From: Luteimonas padinae
Lineage (GTDB): Bacteria; Pseudomonadota; Gammaproteobacteria; Xanthomonadales; Xanthomonadaceae
Direction: 5' to 3'
DNA length: 64,000 nt
Assembly: GCF_014652935.1 (NCBI RefSeq)
Contig: NZ_BMZT01000003.1
Location: 62,001-126,000 of the forward strand
Shown: piece by piece, positions 1 through 8,397 of the stretch
How the letters are laid out: every line of letters begins with the position of its first letter
How positions within the stretch are numbered: position 1 is the stretch's first letter
Translations under genes and position numbers: made by a program
Notes under the pieces: model-generated
Told to the model about the DNA's origin: nothing
The model's input: only the letters and a program-made list of their open reading frames with translations
The model's database searches: none

Positions 1-146
1 CGTTCCGGCGGATCGGCGACTGCCCCTGAGGCCCGGGCGGGTCATGTTGCGGCTCTGTGACGGTGCGCACGGGAGCGCCGGCGCGCGCGCGGATACCATG
101 TTGCGTAGCAGCATCCCCCGTTACCGCTGCTCCAGGGAGAGGGAGC

Positions 147-989
147 ATGACGGAGTTTCGAGCCCAAGGGCGCCGCATCCTGGTGGTCGAGGACGATGCG
201 ACGAACCGGAGCGTGCTGGCGCGACAGCTGGCCATGGTCGGGGTCGACGCGGAGATGGCGGGCAACGGCCAGGAAGGCCTGTCGCGCTGGCTGGAGGGCG
301 GCTTTGCGCTGGTCCTGAGCGACCTGCACATGCCGGTGATGGACGGCTTCGGCCTGGTCCGTGCGATCCGCAGCCGGGAGGCCCCCGGGATCAGGACGCC
401 GGTCCTGGCCTTCAGCGCGGACGTCCGCATCGGGCAGGCGGAGAAGGCCCGTGAGGCGGGCTTCGACGACTTCCTGAGCAAGCCGATACAGCTCGACGGG
501 CTGCGTGCGGTGCTTGGCCGCTGGCTGGCCACCGCGCCGGTGGCTGCGGCCGGCCACGGCGTTCCCGCCTTGGCGGTGCCGGTCGACGGGCCCTGCGCCG
601 CGTCGGGGCCGATGCCGGTGTTCGAGGCCAGTGCGCTGCGCGAGCTGGTCGGCGACGAGCGGGGACTGATGCTGGAGATCCTCGACTATTTCGACGACGT
701 CGCGACCGGCATGCGCGACGAGTTGCTGCGCGCGGCACGCACGGGCGACGCCGGCGAGGCCGGCATGCTCGCGCACCGGCTGAAGGCGTCCGCGCGCTCG
801 GTGGGCGCCGTGCCGCTGGCGCTGCTGTGCGCAAGGCTCGAGGAACACGTGGATGCTCGGCGGCGCGACGGCGTCGGCCCGCTGGTGCAACAGGTGGTGG
901 ACGCACTGGATGCGGCCCTGGCGGCGATGCGCCGCTGGCGGGCCGCGGCCGTCGCGCCGGCGCCGGACATGACGAGGTATGCGCTTTGA
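147..989 (+). CDS. Response regulator with C-terminal Hpt domain (REC-Hpt)
   Basis: A cytoplasmic two-component phosphorelay protein of 280 aa. Residues 11-125 form a receiver domain: acidic pocket EDD at 15-17, phospho-acceptor Asp59 in LSDLHMP, and the conserved Lys in FLSKP near 112. An Ala/Pro-rich linker leads to a histidine phosphotransfer domain (about 165-270) whose phospho-histidine is His210 in the motif AHRLKASARSVGA. The ATG at 147 is chosen because it follows a GGGAGAGGGAG-like ribosome site and starts just before the receiver fold; an in-frame upstream ATG at 57 adds no domain. The stop overlaps the TTG start of the next gene, so the two are probably translated together. No kinase is visible, because the window edge lies 146 bases upstream. 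Receiver plus Hpt suggests a phosphorelay intermediate passing phosphate to the downstream REC-EAL protein, which is an inference. Confidence 0.85.
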   Translation: MTEFRAQGRRILVVEDDATNRSVLARQLAMVGVDAEMAGNGQEGLSRWLEGGFALVLSDLHMPVMDGFGLVRAIRSREAPGIRTPVLAFSADVRIGQAEKAREAGFDDFLSKPIQLDGLRAVLGRWLATAPVAAAGHGVPALAVPVDGPCAASGPMPVFEASALRELVGDERGLMLEILDYFDDVATGMRDELLRAARTGDAGEAGMLAHRLKASARSVGAVPLALLCARLEEHVDARRRDGVGPLVQQVVDALDAALAAMRRWRAAAVAPAPDMTRYAL

Positions 990-2218
990 AGATCCTGGTT
1001 GTCGACGACGATGATTTCACCACCCGCCTGCTGCACATCCAGCTGCGGGCCATGGGGCTGAAGAAGAGCGGCTATTCCGGGATCGAGCTGTGCTCGCGCG
1101 GGGAGGACGGGCTGGCGCGCGTCCTTGCCGACCCGGCCGGCTTCGGGCTGGTGTTCTGCGATCTGCGGATGCCTGGAATGGACGGCGTGGAGTTCGTCCG
1201 CCACCTCGCCGAAGGCGGCTTCACCGGTGCCCTGGTGCTCATGAGCGGTGCCGAACCGCGGGTGCTGCAGGCCGCCGAGCAGGTGGCGCGCGCGCAGCGG
1301 CTGAATGTCCTGGGCACGCTCTCCAAACCGGTGCAGCCGCAGGCGCTGCAGGACATCCTCCGGCACGCCGATGCGCCGGCCGGACCGGCCGGGGACGCCG
1401 ATGCGGCCGCGCCGCGGTTCTCCGCCCGGGACGCGTCCGCGCTCGAGGCTGCGATCACCTCGGGCGAGCTGTTCAACTTCTACCAGCCGAAGGTGGACCT
1501 GGTCAGCGGCGAGGTGGTCGGGGTGGAAGCGCTGGCCCGCTGGCAGCAGCGCGGCCGCGGCATCGTGATGCCCGCCGAGTTCGTGCCGCTGGCGGAGTGG
1601 GCGGGGCTGATCCGGCCGCTGGCGAGGGTGGTCCTGTCGAACGCGCTGCACGATGCGCGCCACTGGAGCGCGGCGGGCCGGGAGCTGGACGTTGCGGTGA
1701 ACCTGACCATGGCCAACCTCGCCACGCTCGACATGCCCGAGCGCGTCGCGCGCCTGGCCACCGCGGCGGACTTCCCGCTGGAGCGCCTGGTGCTCGAGCT
1801 GTCCGAGGCCCATCTGCCGACGCAGGCGCAGCCGCAGGCGCGGCTCGACATCATGACCAGGCTGAGGCTCAAGGGCATCCGCCTGTCGATCGACGAGTTC
1901 GGCACCGGCTTTTCCAACCTGTCGCAGCTGCGCGACATCCCGTTCTCCGAGCTCAAGATCGACCGCGGCTTCGTCCGCGGCGTGGCCCGGGACGCGTCGC
2001 GCCGCGCGATCGTGCAGGCCGCGCTGGCGCTGGCGCGCGAACTCGACGTGCAGGCGGTCGCGGTGGGGCTGGAGTCGGTCGAGGACTTCGCCTGCCTGCG
2101 CGACCTGGGCTGCCGGATGGGCCAGGGCGTGCTGTTCGCGGAGCCCATGCCGGCCGCCGAGATCATGCGCTGGACCACGGACTGGCCCGCCAGGCGCGAC
2201 GGACTGCTGGCCGCCTGA
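986..2218 (+). CDS. REC-EAL response regulator, EAL domain with altered catalytic motifs
   Basis: 410 aa. The TTG start (986) gives MKILVVDDDDF, the classical beginning of a receiver domain, and overlaps the stop of the REC-Hpt gene. The receiver covers about 1-120 with phospho-acceptor Asp in VFCDLRMPG. An EAL domain covers about 155-400 and keeps VEALAR and a LELSE motif. Two active-site motifs differ from active c-di-GMP phosphodiesterases: the usual DDFGTG reads DEFGTG, and the usual AEGVE, which carries the general-base glutamate, reads AVGLE. Family knowledge (RocR, a REC-EAL phosphodiesterase) says this Glu is essential, so this protein is probably a weak or inactive enzyme acting as a c-di-GMP receptor or protein-interaction output. 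That is an inference. The architecture call is secure. Confidence 0.88.
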   Translation: MKILVVDDDDFTTRLLHIQLRAMGLKKSGYSGIELCSRGEDGLARVLADPAGFGLVFCDLRMPGMDGVEFVRHLAEGGFTGALVLMSGAEPRVLQAAEQVARAQRLNVLGTLSKPVQPQALQDILRHADAPAGPAGDADAAAPRFSARDASALEAAITSGELFNFYQPKVDLVSGEVVGVEALARWQQRGRGIVMPAEFVPLAEWAGLIRPLARVVLSNALHDARHWSAAGRELDVAVNLTMANLATLDMPERVARLATAADFPLERLVLELSEAHLPTQAQPQARLDIMTRLRLKGIRLSIDEFGTGFSNLSQLRDIPFSELKIDRGFVRGVARDASRRAIVQAALALARELDVQAVAVGLESVEDFACLRDLGCRMGQGVLFAEPMPAAEIMRWTTDWPARRDGLLAA

Positions 2219-2236
2219 CACCCCGGAGGGGGCGCA

Positions 2237-2265
2237 ACAAAAAACCCTTGGAAAACCAGGGGTTT
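2237..2265 (-). terminator. Rho-independent terminator of tRNA-Val
   Basis: Read on the minus strand, AACCCCTGG-TTTT-CCAAGGGTT is followed by a run of T. It begins 12 bases beyond the CCA end of the tRNA. On the plus strand the same hairpin lies just after the REC-EAL stop and could also serve that gene. Confidence 0.75.
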
Positions 2266-2276
2266 CTGTCTGGATC

Positions 2277-2351
2277 TGGTGGGCGGTGCAGGGATCGAAC
2301 CTGCGACCCTTGCCGTGTGAAGGCAATGCTCTACCGCTGAGCTAACCGCCC
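2277..2351 (-). tRNA. tRNA-Val(CAC)
   Basis: The minus strand reads as a 75-nt cloverleaf. It begins GGGCGGTTAGCTCAG, has D arm AGCTCAGCGGTAGAGC, anticodon stem TTGCC/GGCAA enclosing loop TTCACAC (anticodon CAC), T arm GGTTCGATCC, acceptor ACCGCCC paired with GGGCGGT, discriminator A and an encoded CCA. Anticodon CAC reads GUG valine codons. Confidence 0.95.
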
Positions 2352-2497
2352 GAGGTGGCCGCGCAGTATACAGCAGCGGGACCCGGGTCCCGCAAGCCCC
2401 CGGGGCGCTTTCCATCGCCCGGCCCGGGCCGCTTCACCCGCGTCTCACCGCGCCGCGCCTAGCGTCCGGAGTCCGCCCATCTGCACGCGAGGCCGCC

Positions 2498-3493
2498 ATG
2501 GCGCGCCCCATCTGGACCGGGACCCTGAGCTTCGGATTGTTGAACGTGCCGGTGTCGCTGATGTCGGGCGAGCGCCGGGTCGACATCAGCTTCCGCATGC
2601 TGGATTCCCGCGACAACAACCCCGTGCGCTACGAGCGCGTCAACGCCGAGACCGGGGAGGAAGTGCCGTGGAAGGACGTGGTCAAGGCCTTCGAGTACGA
2701 CAAGGGCAGCTACGTGGTCCTGGAGCAGGACGACATCAGGTCCGCCGCGCCGGAAAGCCACGAGACGGTGGAGGTCGAGACCTTCGTCGACGCCGCCGAC
2801 ATCCCGCCGACCTATTACGAGAAGCCCTACATCCTGGTGCCCGCGAAGAAGGCCGAGAAGGGCTACGTGCTGCTGCGCGAGACCCTGCGCGACACCGGCA
2901 AGGCCGGCATCGCGCGCGTGGTGATCCGGACGCGTGAATACCTGGCGGCGGTGCTGCCGCAGGGCGACGCGCTGGTGCTGATGCTGCTGCGCTACCCGCA
3001 GGAGGTCGTCGATGCGTCGGAGTACCGGCTGCCCGAGGGCGGAGCCGGCGACTACCGGATCAATGCGAAGGAGCGGGAAATGGCCGGGCAGCTCATCGAG
3101 GCGATGAGCGGCGACTGGGACCCGTCGCAATACCGCAACGAGTTCCGCGAGCGCCTCGAGAAGGTGATCCGCGACCGGATGAAGTCGCAGGGCGTGGTGT
3201 CGCGTGACGACGACGACGAGCGCGACGTGCCCGAGGACGCCACCACCAATGTCGTGGACTTCATGGCCCTGTTGCAGAAGAGCATCGGCGCCAACAGGCG
3301 CACGCCCGCGAAGAAGCGCGGCGCGAGGGGCGCGGCCGGGGACGCGTCGCCCTCGAAGCCTGCGAAGAAGGCAGCGGCGAAGACCGCGAAGAAAACAGCG
3401 AAGAAAGCCGCGAAGAAGTCGGCGAAGGTGGCGAAGAAGTCCGCGAAGGCGCCGCGCAAGGGGGCCGGCGGCGCTGCGCGCAAGGCCGGCTGA
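2498..3493 (+). CDS. ku: Ku protein, non-homologous end joining
   Basis: 331 aa bacterial Ku. The homodimer is known to encircle DNA ends and recruit ligase LigD for double-strand break repair. Residues 1-255 are the Ku core: the start MARPIWTGTLSFGLLNVP is diagnostic, followed by a beta-barrel region with EKPYILVPAKK. From about residue 268 the protein becomes a Lys/Ala-rich tail of repeated AKK/AKKS units, as in other bacterial Ku proteins with a DNA-binding extension. No ligD is in the window, so a partner ligase would have to lie elsewhere. The next gene, 92 bases downstream, encodes an oxidoreductase whose N-terminus has a similar Lys-rich composition. The start codon fits the family N-terminus exactly. 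Confidence 0.95.
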   Translation: MARPIWTGTLSFGLLNVPVSLMSGERRVDISFRMLDSRDNNPVRYERVNAETGEEVPWKDVVKAFEYDKGSYVVLEQDDIRSAAPESHETVEVETFVDAADIPPTYYEKPYILVPAKKAEKGYVLLRETLRDTGKAGIARVVIRTREYLAAVLPQGDALVLMLLRYPQEVVDASEYRLPEGGAGDYRINAKEREMAGQLIEAMSGDWDPSQYRNEFRERLEKVIRDRMKSQGVVSRDDDDERDVPEDATTNVVDFMALLQKSIGANRRTPAKKRGARGAAGDASPSKPAKKAAAKTAKKTAKKAAKKSAKVAKKSAKAPRKGAGGAARKAG

Positions 3494-3585
3494 GCCTCGC
3501 ACGCTGCATGCACATCGCGATGACGGGGCGCCAACGGCCCCCGGCGTAACGTCGACCGCCGACGGCAATCTCCGGGAGGTGGTCG

Positions 3586-4608
3586 ATGGCGACGAAGAAG
3601 ACGGGTAAGGCGGCCAAGGCGGCCGGGGCCGGTCCCGCAGGCGGCGGCAGGAAGACAGCGGCGCGGCAGCGCGACATCCAGGAGCAGGCGCTGCGCTCCG
3701 CGAAGCAGGCGAAGAAGAAGGCGCCCGCGAAGAAGTCGCCCGCGCAGGCCGGCGCGCGCCGGCAGCCGACCACCCTGCCGGCCCAGCATCTTCCCAAGCC
3801 GGGCATGGAAGGCGATCTCGACCTGCAGCCGCGCTTCAGCGCGCCGGACTACGCGGGCAGCGGCAAGCTCGACGGCATGGCGGCGATCGTTACCGGCGGC
3901 GATTCGGGCATCGGCCGCGCGGTGGCGGTGCTGTTCGCGCGCGAAGGCGCCGACGTCGCCGTGCTGCACCTCGCGGAGGGCGGTGACGCCGAGGAGACCC
4001 GCCGGCATGTCGAGGCCGAAGGCGCGCGTTGCCTGGTCATCGCCGGCGACGTGCGCGACCCGGCGTTCTGCGAGGACGCGGTGGGGCAGGTGGTCGACGC
4101 CTTCGGACGGCTCGACGTGCTGGTCAACAACGCCGCCTTCCAGCAGCACGTGGAGCGCCTGGAGGACCTCACCGACGAGCATCTGCAGGAGACCCTGCAG
4201 ACCAACATCGCCGGCTACTTCCACATGGCGCGCGCCGCGCTGCCGCACATGGAGGAGGGCGCCAGCATCATCAACACCGGGTCCGAGACCGGGATCTTCG
4301 GCAGCCCGAAGCTGCTCGACTACTCGGCGACCAAGGGCGCGATCCATGCTTTCACCAAGGCGCTGGCGAGCAACCTGCTCGGCCGCGGCATCCGCGTGAA
4401 CTGCGTGGCGCCGGGGCCGGTGTGGACGCCGCTCAATCCGGCCGACAAGCCGGCCGCCGACGTGGCGAAGTTCGGCAAGGACAGCGACATGGGGCGTCCC
4501 GCGCAGCCGGAAGAGCTGTCGCCGGCCTATGTGTTCCTGGCGTCGCCGGTGATGTCGTCGTACGTGAACGGCGCGATCCTGCCCGTGATGGGCGGGCCGC
4601 GCGGATGA
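3586..4608 (+). CDS. SDR-family oxidoreductase with Lys-rich N-terminal extension
   Basis: 340 aa. Residues about 95-340 are a classical short-chain dehydrogenase: NAD(P)-binding motif TGGDSGIGR, NNAAF segment, catalytic Ser in STGSETGIFG (reads NTGSETG here), Tyr-x3-Lys as YSATKGA, and the PGPVWTPL loop. It belongs to the YhxD/YghA-like branch with an N-terminal arm ending LPKPGMEGDL. The first 60 residues are unusually basic (MATKKTGKAAKAA, KQAKKKAPAKKS) and resemble the tail of the neighbouring Ku. The substrate is unknown; relatives are annotated as general-stress NAD(P)-dependent aldehyde/alcohol reductases. GGGAGG at -13 supports the start. The enzyme class is secure; the role of the extension is not known. 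Confidence 0.88.
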   Translation: MATKKTGKAAKAAGAGPAGGGRKTAARQRDIQEQALRSAKQAKKKAPAKKSPAQAGARRQPTTLPAQHLPKPGMEGDLDLQPRFSAPDYAGSGKLDGMAAIVTGGDSGIGRAVAVLFAREGADVAVLHLAEGGDAEETRRHVEAEGARCLVIAGDVRDPAFCEDAVGQVVDAFGRLDVLVNNAAFQQHVERLEDLTDEHLQETLQTNIAGYFHMARAALPHMEEGASIINTGSETGIFGSPKLLDYSATKGAIHAFTKALASNLLGRGIRVNCVAPGPVWTPLNPADKPAADVAKFGKDSDMGRPAQPEELSPAYVFLASPVMSSYVNGAILPVMGGPRG

Positions 4609-4639
4609 TCGGGACCATGCTGCAGTCAGGAGGTGCGTG

Positions 4640-4819
4640 ATGACCAGGGGCGACAAGTCGGCCTATACCGACAAGCAGAAGCGCAAGGCGGAGCACATCG
4701 AGGACAGCGAGCGCGAAAAAGGCCGCTCGAAGGAGGACGCGGAACGCGTCGCCTGGGCGACGGTGAACAAGCAGGACGGCGGCGGCAAGAAGTCAGGCTC
4801 GGGCCGCAAGTCGTCCTGA
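4640..4819 (+). CDS. Small basic hydrophilic protein (plasmid-stabilisation-like name in relatives)
   Basis: 59 aa, highly charged: starts MTRGDKSAYTDKQKRKAEHI, has a central ERVAWATVNK segment, and ends in a Gly/Lys/Ser-rich tail. Similar short proteins in many proteobacteria carry the label plasmid stabilization protein; that name rests on weak evidence and no function is established. A strong CAGGAGG ribosome site lies six bases before ATG 4640, which is preferred over the in-frame GTG at 4637. It follows the SDR gene by 31 bases and probably shares its transcript. With Ku and the SDR it forms a group of proteins carrying basic low-complexity segments. Confidence 0.75.
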   Translation: MTRGDKSAYTDKQKRKAEHIEDSEREKGRSKEDAERVAWATVNKQDGGGKKSGSGRKSS

Positions 4820-4850
4820 CCCGGCCCGCGCCTGGGCGCCCGCGCTGCCT

Positions 4851-4944
4851 CTGTGGGAGCAGCTATCTGTGGGAGCAGCTATAGCTGCGACCGAGGTGTG
4901 CAAATGCGTCGGGGGGCGGGTCGCAGCTATAGCTGCTCCTACAG
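4851..4944. repeat. Xanthomonadaceae palindromic repeat, copy 1
   Basis: Arm CTGTGGGAGCAGCTATAG (from 4867) is mirrored by CTATAGCTGCTCCTACAG ending at 4944. The two arms are separated by about 26 bases and would form a long cruciform or RNA hairpin. The first 16 bases of the left arm are duplicated in tandem at 4851-4866. It lies between the small basic gene (+) and the DUF445 gene (-), that is, between convergent genes. Confidence 0.85.
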
Positions 4945-4958
4945 GGCGGGGCGGCGGC

Positions 4959-6242
4959 TCAGGCCAGGCTTTGGATCACGTGCACCAGCGCGTACAGCAC
5001 GCCGCCGATCAGCGCGCCGACGGCGGTGCCGTTGTAGCGGATGAACTGCAGGTCCGAGCCCACCGCAAGCTCGAGTTCGCGGGTCAGCTCCACCGCGCTC
5101 CACTGGTGCACGCGTTCGACGATGAAGCCGCGGATGCCTTCGCGGTAGCGTTCGATCTCGGGCAGCACCAGGCCGACGATGCCGTCGTTGATCCACGCGC
5201 GCATGTCGTCGTCGGCGGCCAGCCGCGCGCCGATCTCGGCGCCCACCGACGAGATCCGAGTGGCGATGGCCGAGTCGTCGCGGCCCACGTCCTCGCGGAT
5301 CCAGGCCGCAAGGTCGTGCCACAGGCTGCGCAGGTAGCGCGACAGGTCGGAATCCTCGATCAGCTGGTCGCGGAAGGCGTTGACGCGCTCGCGCAGCGCG
5401 GGGTCGTCCTCGAGGCGAAGGATCAGGCGTTCGAACTCGGCGCCGATGCGCTGGCGCATCTCGTGGTCGCGGTCGCGGGCCATGTCGCCGACCATGCCGG
5501 TCATGCCCGCGACCAGCTTGTCGGCGACCTTGTCGGCCACCACGCCGTCGAGCTTCAGGTAGCGCAGCACCTTCCACAGTTCGCGGCCCGCCACGCCGGA
5601 GATGCGCTCGTGCGTACCGGGCGCGGCCAGCACCTCGCCGGCGTAGGACAGCCCGGCGTCCACCAGCGCCTGGTGGCGGCCGTCCGCGGTGAGCTGGCGC
5701 AGCACCACCGCGACCACGCCCGACAGGTCGACCTGGCGCAGGCGTGCCTCGGCGATGCGGTGCAGGAAGCCGTGCAGTTCCTCGCTGTCGAGCGCGTCCA
5801 GGATGCGGGGCAGGGCATTGGCCAGGGCGCGGCCCATGCTGCCGGCGAAGCCCGAGTCGGCGAGCTTGGCGGCGATCGAGCCGGCGATGTCGACCGACTG
5901 CAGCTTCTCCGCCACCTGCCGGGTGCCGAGGAAGTGGTCGCAGATGAAGTCGGCAAGGCTGGCGCCGAGCGCGTCCTTCTTCGACGGGATGATCGCGGTG
6001 TGCGGGATCCAGCGCATGCCCAGCGGATGCCGGAACAGCGCGACCACCGCGAACCAGTCCGCCAGCCCGCCGACCAGCGCCGCCTCGAACACCGCGGCCA
6101 GGAAGCCGAAGGCCCAGTGCGGGTGCGTGCGCTCGAGCACGGAGACGACCGCAAGCCCCGTGCCGGCGATGCCGAGCAGCCCGAGCGCGATGGCCTTGCG
6201 GCGGCGCAGCGCGGCTTCGCGGGGATCGGTGATCGTCGGCAT
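4959..6242 (-). CDS. DUF445 family inner-membrane protein
   Basis: 427 aa. The N-terminal hydrophobic segment (about 17-38, GLLGIAGTGLAVVSVLE) and the motif GGLADWFAVVALFRHPLG identify DUF445 (YjiN-like). The middle is a long helical amphipathic region, and the C-terminus (VGALIGGVLYALVHVI) is a second membrane segment, so the chain probably spans or tethers twice with a large soluble part between. The biochemical function of the family is unknown. It stands alone: the upstream neighbour is tRNA-Phe on the other strand, and the downstream side is a palindromic repeat. ATG 6242 fits the family N-terminus MPTITDPREAALRRRK. Confidence 0.88.
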   Translation of the reverse strand: MPTITDPREAALRRRKAIALGLLGIAGTGLAVVSVLERTHPHWAFGFLAAVFEAALVGGLADWFAVVALFRHPLGMRWIPHTAIIPSKKDALGASLADFICDHFLGTRQVAEKLQSVDIAGSIAAKLADSGFAGSMGRALANALPRILDALDSEELHGFLHRIAEARLRQVDLSGVVAVVLRQLTADGRHQALVDAGLSYAGEVLAAPGTHERISGVAGRELWKVLRYLKLDGVVADKVADKLVAGMTGMVGDMARDRDHEMRQRIGAEFERLILRLEDDPALRERVNAFRDQLIEDSDLSRYLRSLWHDLAAWIREDVGRDDSAIATRISSVGAEIGARLAADDDMRAWINDGIVGLVLPEIERYREGIRGFIVERVHQWSAVELTRELELAVGSDLQFIRYNGTAVGALIGGVLYALVHVIQSLA

Positions 6243-6339
6243 CGCGACAGGGTAGCGAAGGCTGGGCGACGGTGAAGTGCGTCCGTCCGGATGCTTGCCT
6301 CGGCGAGGGCTGCTCCCGTATCATTCCGGGCTCGCCAGT

Positions 6340-6415
6340 GGCCGGGTAGCTCAGTTGGTAGAGCAGGGGATTGAAAATCCCCGTGTCGGGGGTTCGATTC
6401 CCTCCCCGGCCACCA
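6340..6415 (+). tRNA. tRNA-Phe(GAA)
   Basis: 76-nt cloverleaf: acceptor GGCCGGG/CCCGGCC, D arm AGCTCAGTTGGTAGAGC, anticodon stem GGGGA/TCCCC enclosing TTGAAAA (anticodon GAA), T arm GGGGGTTCGATTCCCTC, discriminator A and encoded CCA. Confidence 0.96.
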
Positions 6416-6429
6416 CTTGGCAGCGAAGG

Positions 6430-6452
6430 GCCCGCAGATATGCGGGCTTTTC
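6430..6452 (+). terminator. Rho-independent terminator of tRNA-Phe
   Basis: Stem GCCCGCA-gata-TGCGGGC followed by TTTTCTGTTT, 15 bases after the tRNA 3' end. Confidence 0.85.
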
Positions 6453-6560
6453 TGTTTCTTATCGTGGCTGAACGCCGGGCGCTGCCCGTGCGCAGCGGGG
6501 CCGCGAGTGCGCGATGATCGAAAGCCGGTTCCAGCGCCGCGCCGCGGCGGGAGAGGCATC

Positions 6561-7007
6561 ATGAAAGGCACGCCCACGGCTGCGCTTGCGGCCATCGCAC
6601 TGATGGCGCTGCAGGGCTGCGCCACCACCGGCATGACCGAGGCTGAAAAGCTGGCGACCTACCGCGCGGCCGCCGGCGAGCCCGTGTCCAGCTTCAGCTA
6701 TCTCGGGCGGATCAGCGGCTGGACGCCGCTCGACGACGAGCACATCGCGGTCTGGACGAGGCCGAAGGAGGCCTGGCTGCTGTCGTTCAGCGGCGTCTGC
6801 CCGGACATCGAATTCACGCCGATGATCGGCCTCACCAGCCAGGGCAGCCGGGTGTACGCGGGCTTCGACAAGGTGCTGGTGGACAGCCCCGGCTCGATGC
6901 GGTTGCCGTGCCGCATCCGCGAGATCCGGCCGCTCGACGTCACCCGCATCCGCGAGGCCGAGAAGGCGGCGCGGGAAGAGGCTCAGGACGCGTCTTCGGG
7001 CACGTAG
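6561..7007 (+). CDS. DUF6491-like lipoprotein
   Basis: 148 aa predicted lipoprotein. The signal peptide (about 1-19) ends in lipobox ALQGC, so the lipidated Cys is near residue 20. The mature part is a small globular domain with [20 protein letters not shown] and two cysteines (GVCPD and LPCRIRE) that could form a disulfide. This matches the uncharacterised periplasmic family often labelled DUF6491 in this order; function unknown. GGGAGAGG before ATG 6561 supports this start over longer upstream possibilities. Its 3' end overlaps the convergent yggX gene by 25 bases. Confidence 0.75.
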   Translation: MKGTPTAALAAIALMALQGCATTGMTEAEKLATYRAAAGEPVSSFSYLGRISGWTPLDDEHIAVWTRPKEAWLLSFSGVCPDIEFTPMIGLTSQGSRVYAGFDKVLVDSPGSMRLPCRIREIRPLDVTRIREAEKAAREEAQDASSGT

Positions 7008-7258
7008 CCGGCAGGCTTCTCGGCGCCGCCCTGGAACAGGAACTTCTCCATCTCGCGCTCCAGGAAGGCGCGGTGCTCCGGGTCCATCGGCGACAGGCGG
7101 TTCTCGTTGATCAGCATGGTCTGGTGCGCCAGCCACGCGCCCCAGGCCGGCTTGCCGATGCTGGCGAAGACGCGCTCGCCGAGCGCGCCCGGCCAGGGCA
7201 CGAAGTCGAGGCCTTCGGCTTCGCGCTTCTCGTATTCGCAGTGGACGGTGCGGCTCAC
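6983..7258 (-). CDS. yggX: YggX family Fe(2+)-trafficking / oxidative damage protection protein
   Basis: 91 aa, the usual family length. [17 protein letters not shown] with a single N-terminal Cys, then [23 protein letters not shown] region, are diagnostic of YggX, which is known to protect Fe-S enzymes from oxidative damage and to influence iron handling. The GTG start overlaps the mutY stop (GTGA), so the two are likely co-translated; a mutY-yggX pairing is the standard arrangement in gammaproteobacteria. MutY is itself an Fe-S enzyme, which makes the pairing sensible. Confidence 0.95.
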   Translation of the reverse strand: MSRTVHCEYEKREAEGLDFVPWPGALGERVFASIGKPAWGAWLAHQTMLINENRLSPMDPEHRAFLEREMEKFLFQGGAEKPAGYVPEDAS

Positions 7259-8397
7259 GGCTGTTTCTCCTGGTCCTGTTCGAATTGCGCCTCGACCAGC
7301 GTGCGGACGGGCGCCGGGATGCCGAGGCCGGCGAGCGCGTCGCGCGGCACCCAGCGCAGGTCGTCATTGTCCCGCACCGCGGCCGCGGTGGCGACCGCGC
7401 GCCAGCGCCGCGGGTGCATGTTGAAGCGGTAGTGGCTGAAGACGTGGGCGATGCTGTCGAGCGCTTCGCCGTGCGCGTAGTCGCCGTCGATGTGGTCGCC
7501 GAACCATGCGCGCGCGGCGGCCTCGCCGTCGGCCTCGGGCAGCGACCACAGCTGTGCCCAGACCCCGGCCGGCGGGCGCCGCTGCAGCAGCACGCGGCCT
7601 TCGGCGTCGCGCAGCAGGAGCAGCGTCGCCTCGCGGGTGGGCAGCGCCTTCCCGGGCTTCGGCGTCGGCAGTTCCCCGGTGCGCCCCTGCGCGTACGCCA
7701 CGCAGCCGGGCCGCAGCGGGCAGGCGGTGCAGGCAGGCGCATGCCGGGTGCAGAGCGTGGCGCCGAGGTCCATCTGCGCCTGGGTGTAGTCGGCCAGGCG
7801 CGCGCGTGGCAGGTGCGCCTGCGCGAAGCCCCACAGGCGCTTTTCCACCGCGGGCTGGCCCGGCCAGCCGTCGATGCCGTGGTAGCGCGCGAGGACGCGC
7901 TTGACGTTGCCGTCGAGGATCGCGAACCGGTCGCCCCAGGCCTGGGCCAGGATCGCGCCGGCCGTGCTGCGGCCGATGCCCGGCAGCGCGACGAGGGCGT
8001 CGAAGTCGCGCGGCAGTTCGCCGCCATGCGCCTCGGCGCAGGTGCGCGCGGCGGCGTGCAGGTTGCGCGCGCGGGCGTAGTAGCCCAGGCCGGACCACAG
8101 CCCGAGCACGTCGTCGAGCGGCGCGGCGGCGAGCGCGGCGACCGTCGGCAATGCGGCCACGAAGCGCTCGAAATAGGGGATGGCCACGCGCACCTGCGTC
8201 TGCTGCAGCATGATTTCCGACAGCCAGACGCGATACGGCGTGCGCGGGTGCTGCCAGGGCAGGTCGTGGCGCCCGTGCACGTCGAACCACGCCAGCAGCG
8301 GGGCGGCGAACGCGTCGGCCGCGGGCGTGGCAGGGGTTGTAGGCGTGGCAGGGGCTGCAGCTTCGACGTGTGCCTGGCGCGATGTCCGCGGGCTCAC
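7255..8397 (-). CDS. mutY: A/G-specific adenine DNA glycosylase MutY
   Basis: 380 aa. Removes adenine mispaired with 8-oxoguanine. Visible features are [10 protein letters not shown] (catalytic Glu region), helix-hairpin-helix [11 protein letters not shown], catalytic Asp in [10 protein letters not shown], the four-cysteine [4Fe-4S] cluster ([17 protein letters not shown]) and a C-terminal NUDIX-like 8-oxoG recognition domain (about 250-375). The first 30 residues are a non-conserved Pro/Ala/Thr-rich leader. The GTG start at 8397 overlaps the stop of the AsmA-like gene (GTGA), and its own stop overlaps yggX in the same way. Confidence 0.96.
   Translation of the reverse strand: MSPRTSRQAHVEAAAPATPTTPATPAADAFAAPLLAWFDVHGRHDLPWQHPRTPYRVWLSEIMLQQTQVRVAIPYFERFVAALPTVAALAAAPLDDVLGLWSGLGYYARARNLHAAARTCAEAHGGELPRDFDALVALPGIGRSTAGAILAQAWGDRFAILDGNVKRVLARYHGIDGWPGQPAVEKRLWGFAQAHLPRARLADYTQAQMDLGATLCTRHAPACTACPLRPGCVAYAQGRTGELPTPKPGKALPTREATLLLLRDAEGRVLLQRRPPAGVWAQLWSLPEADGEAAARAWFGDHIDGDYAHGEALDSIAHVFSHYRFNMHPRRWRAVATAAAVRDNDDLRWVPRDALAGLGIPAPVRTLVEAQFEQDQEKQP

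Noticed and set aside
1..146. Possible 3' end of an upstream gene at the left edge
   Set aside because: Frames 1 and 3 stop early, and no recognisable C-terminus can be read in so few codons.
4640..4819. Plasmid stabilisation or toxin-antitoxin role for the small basic protein
   Set aside because: The label on relatives is not backed by visible motifs; there is no partner gene and the context is chromosomal stress genes.
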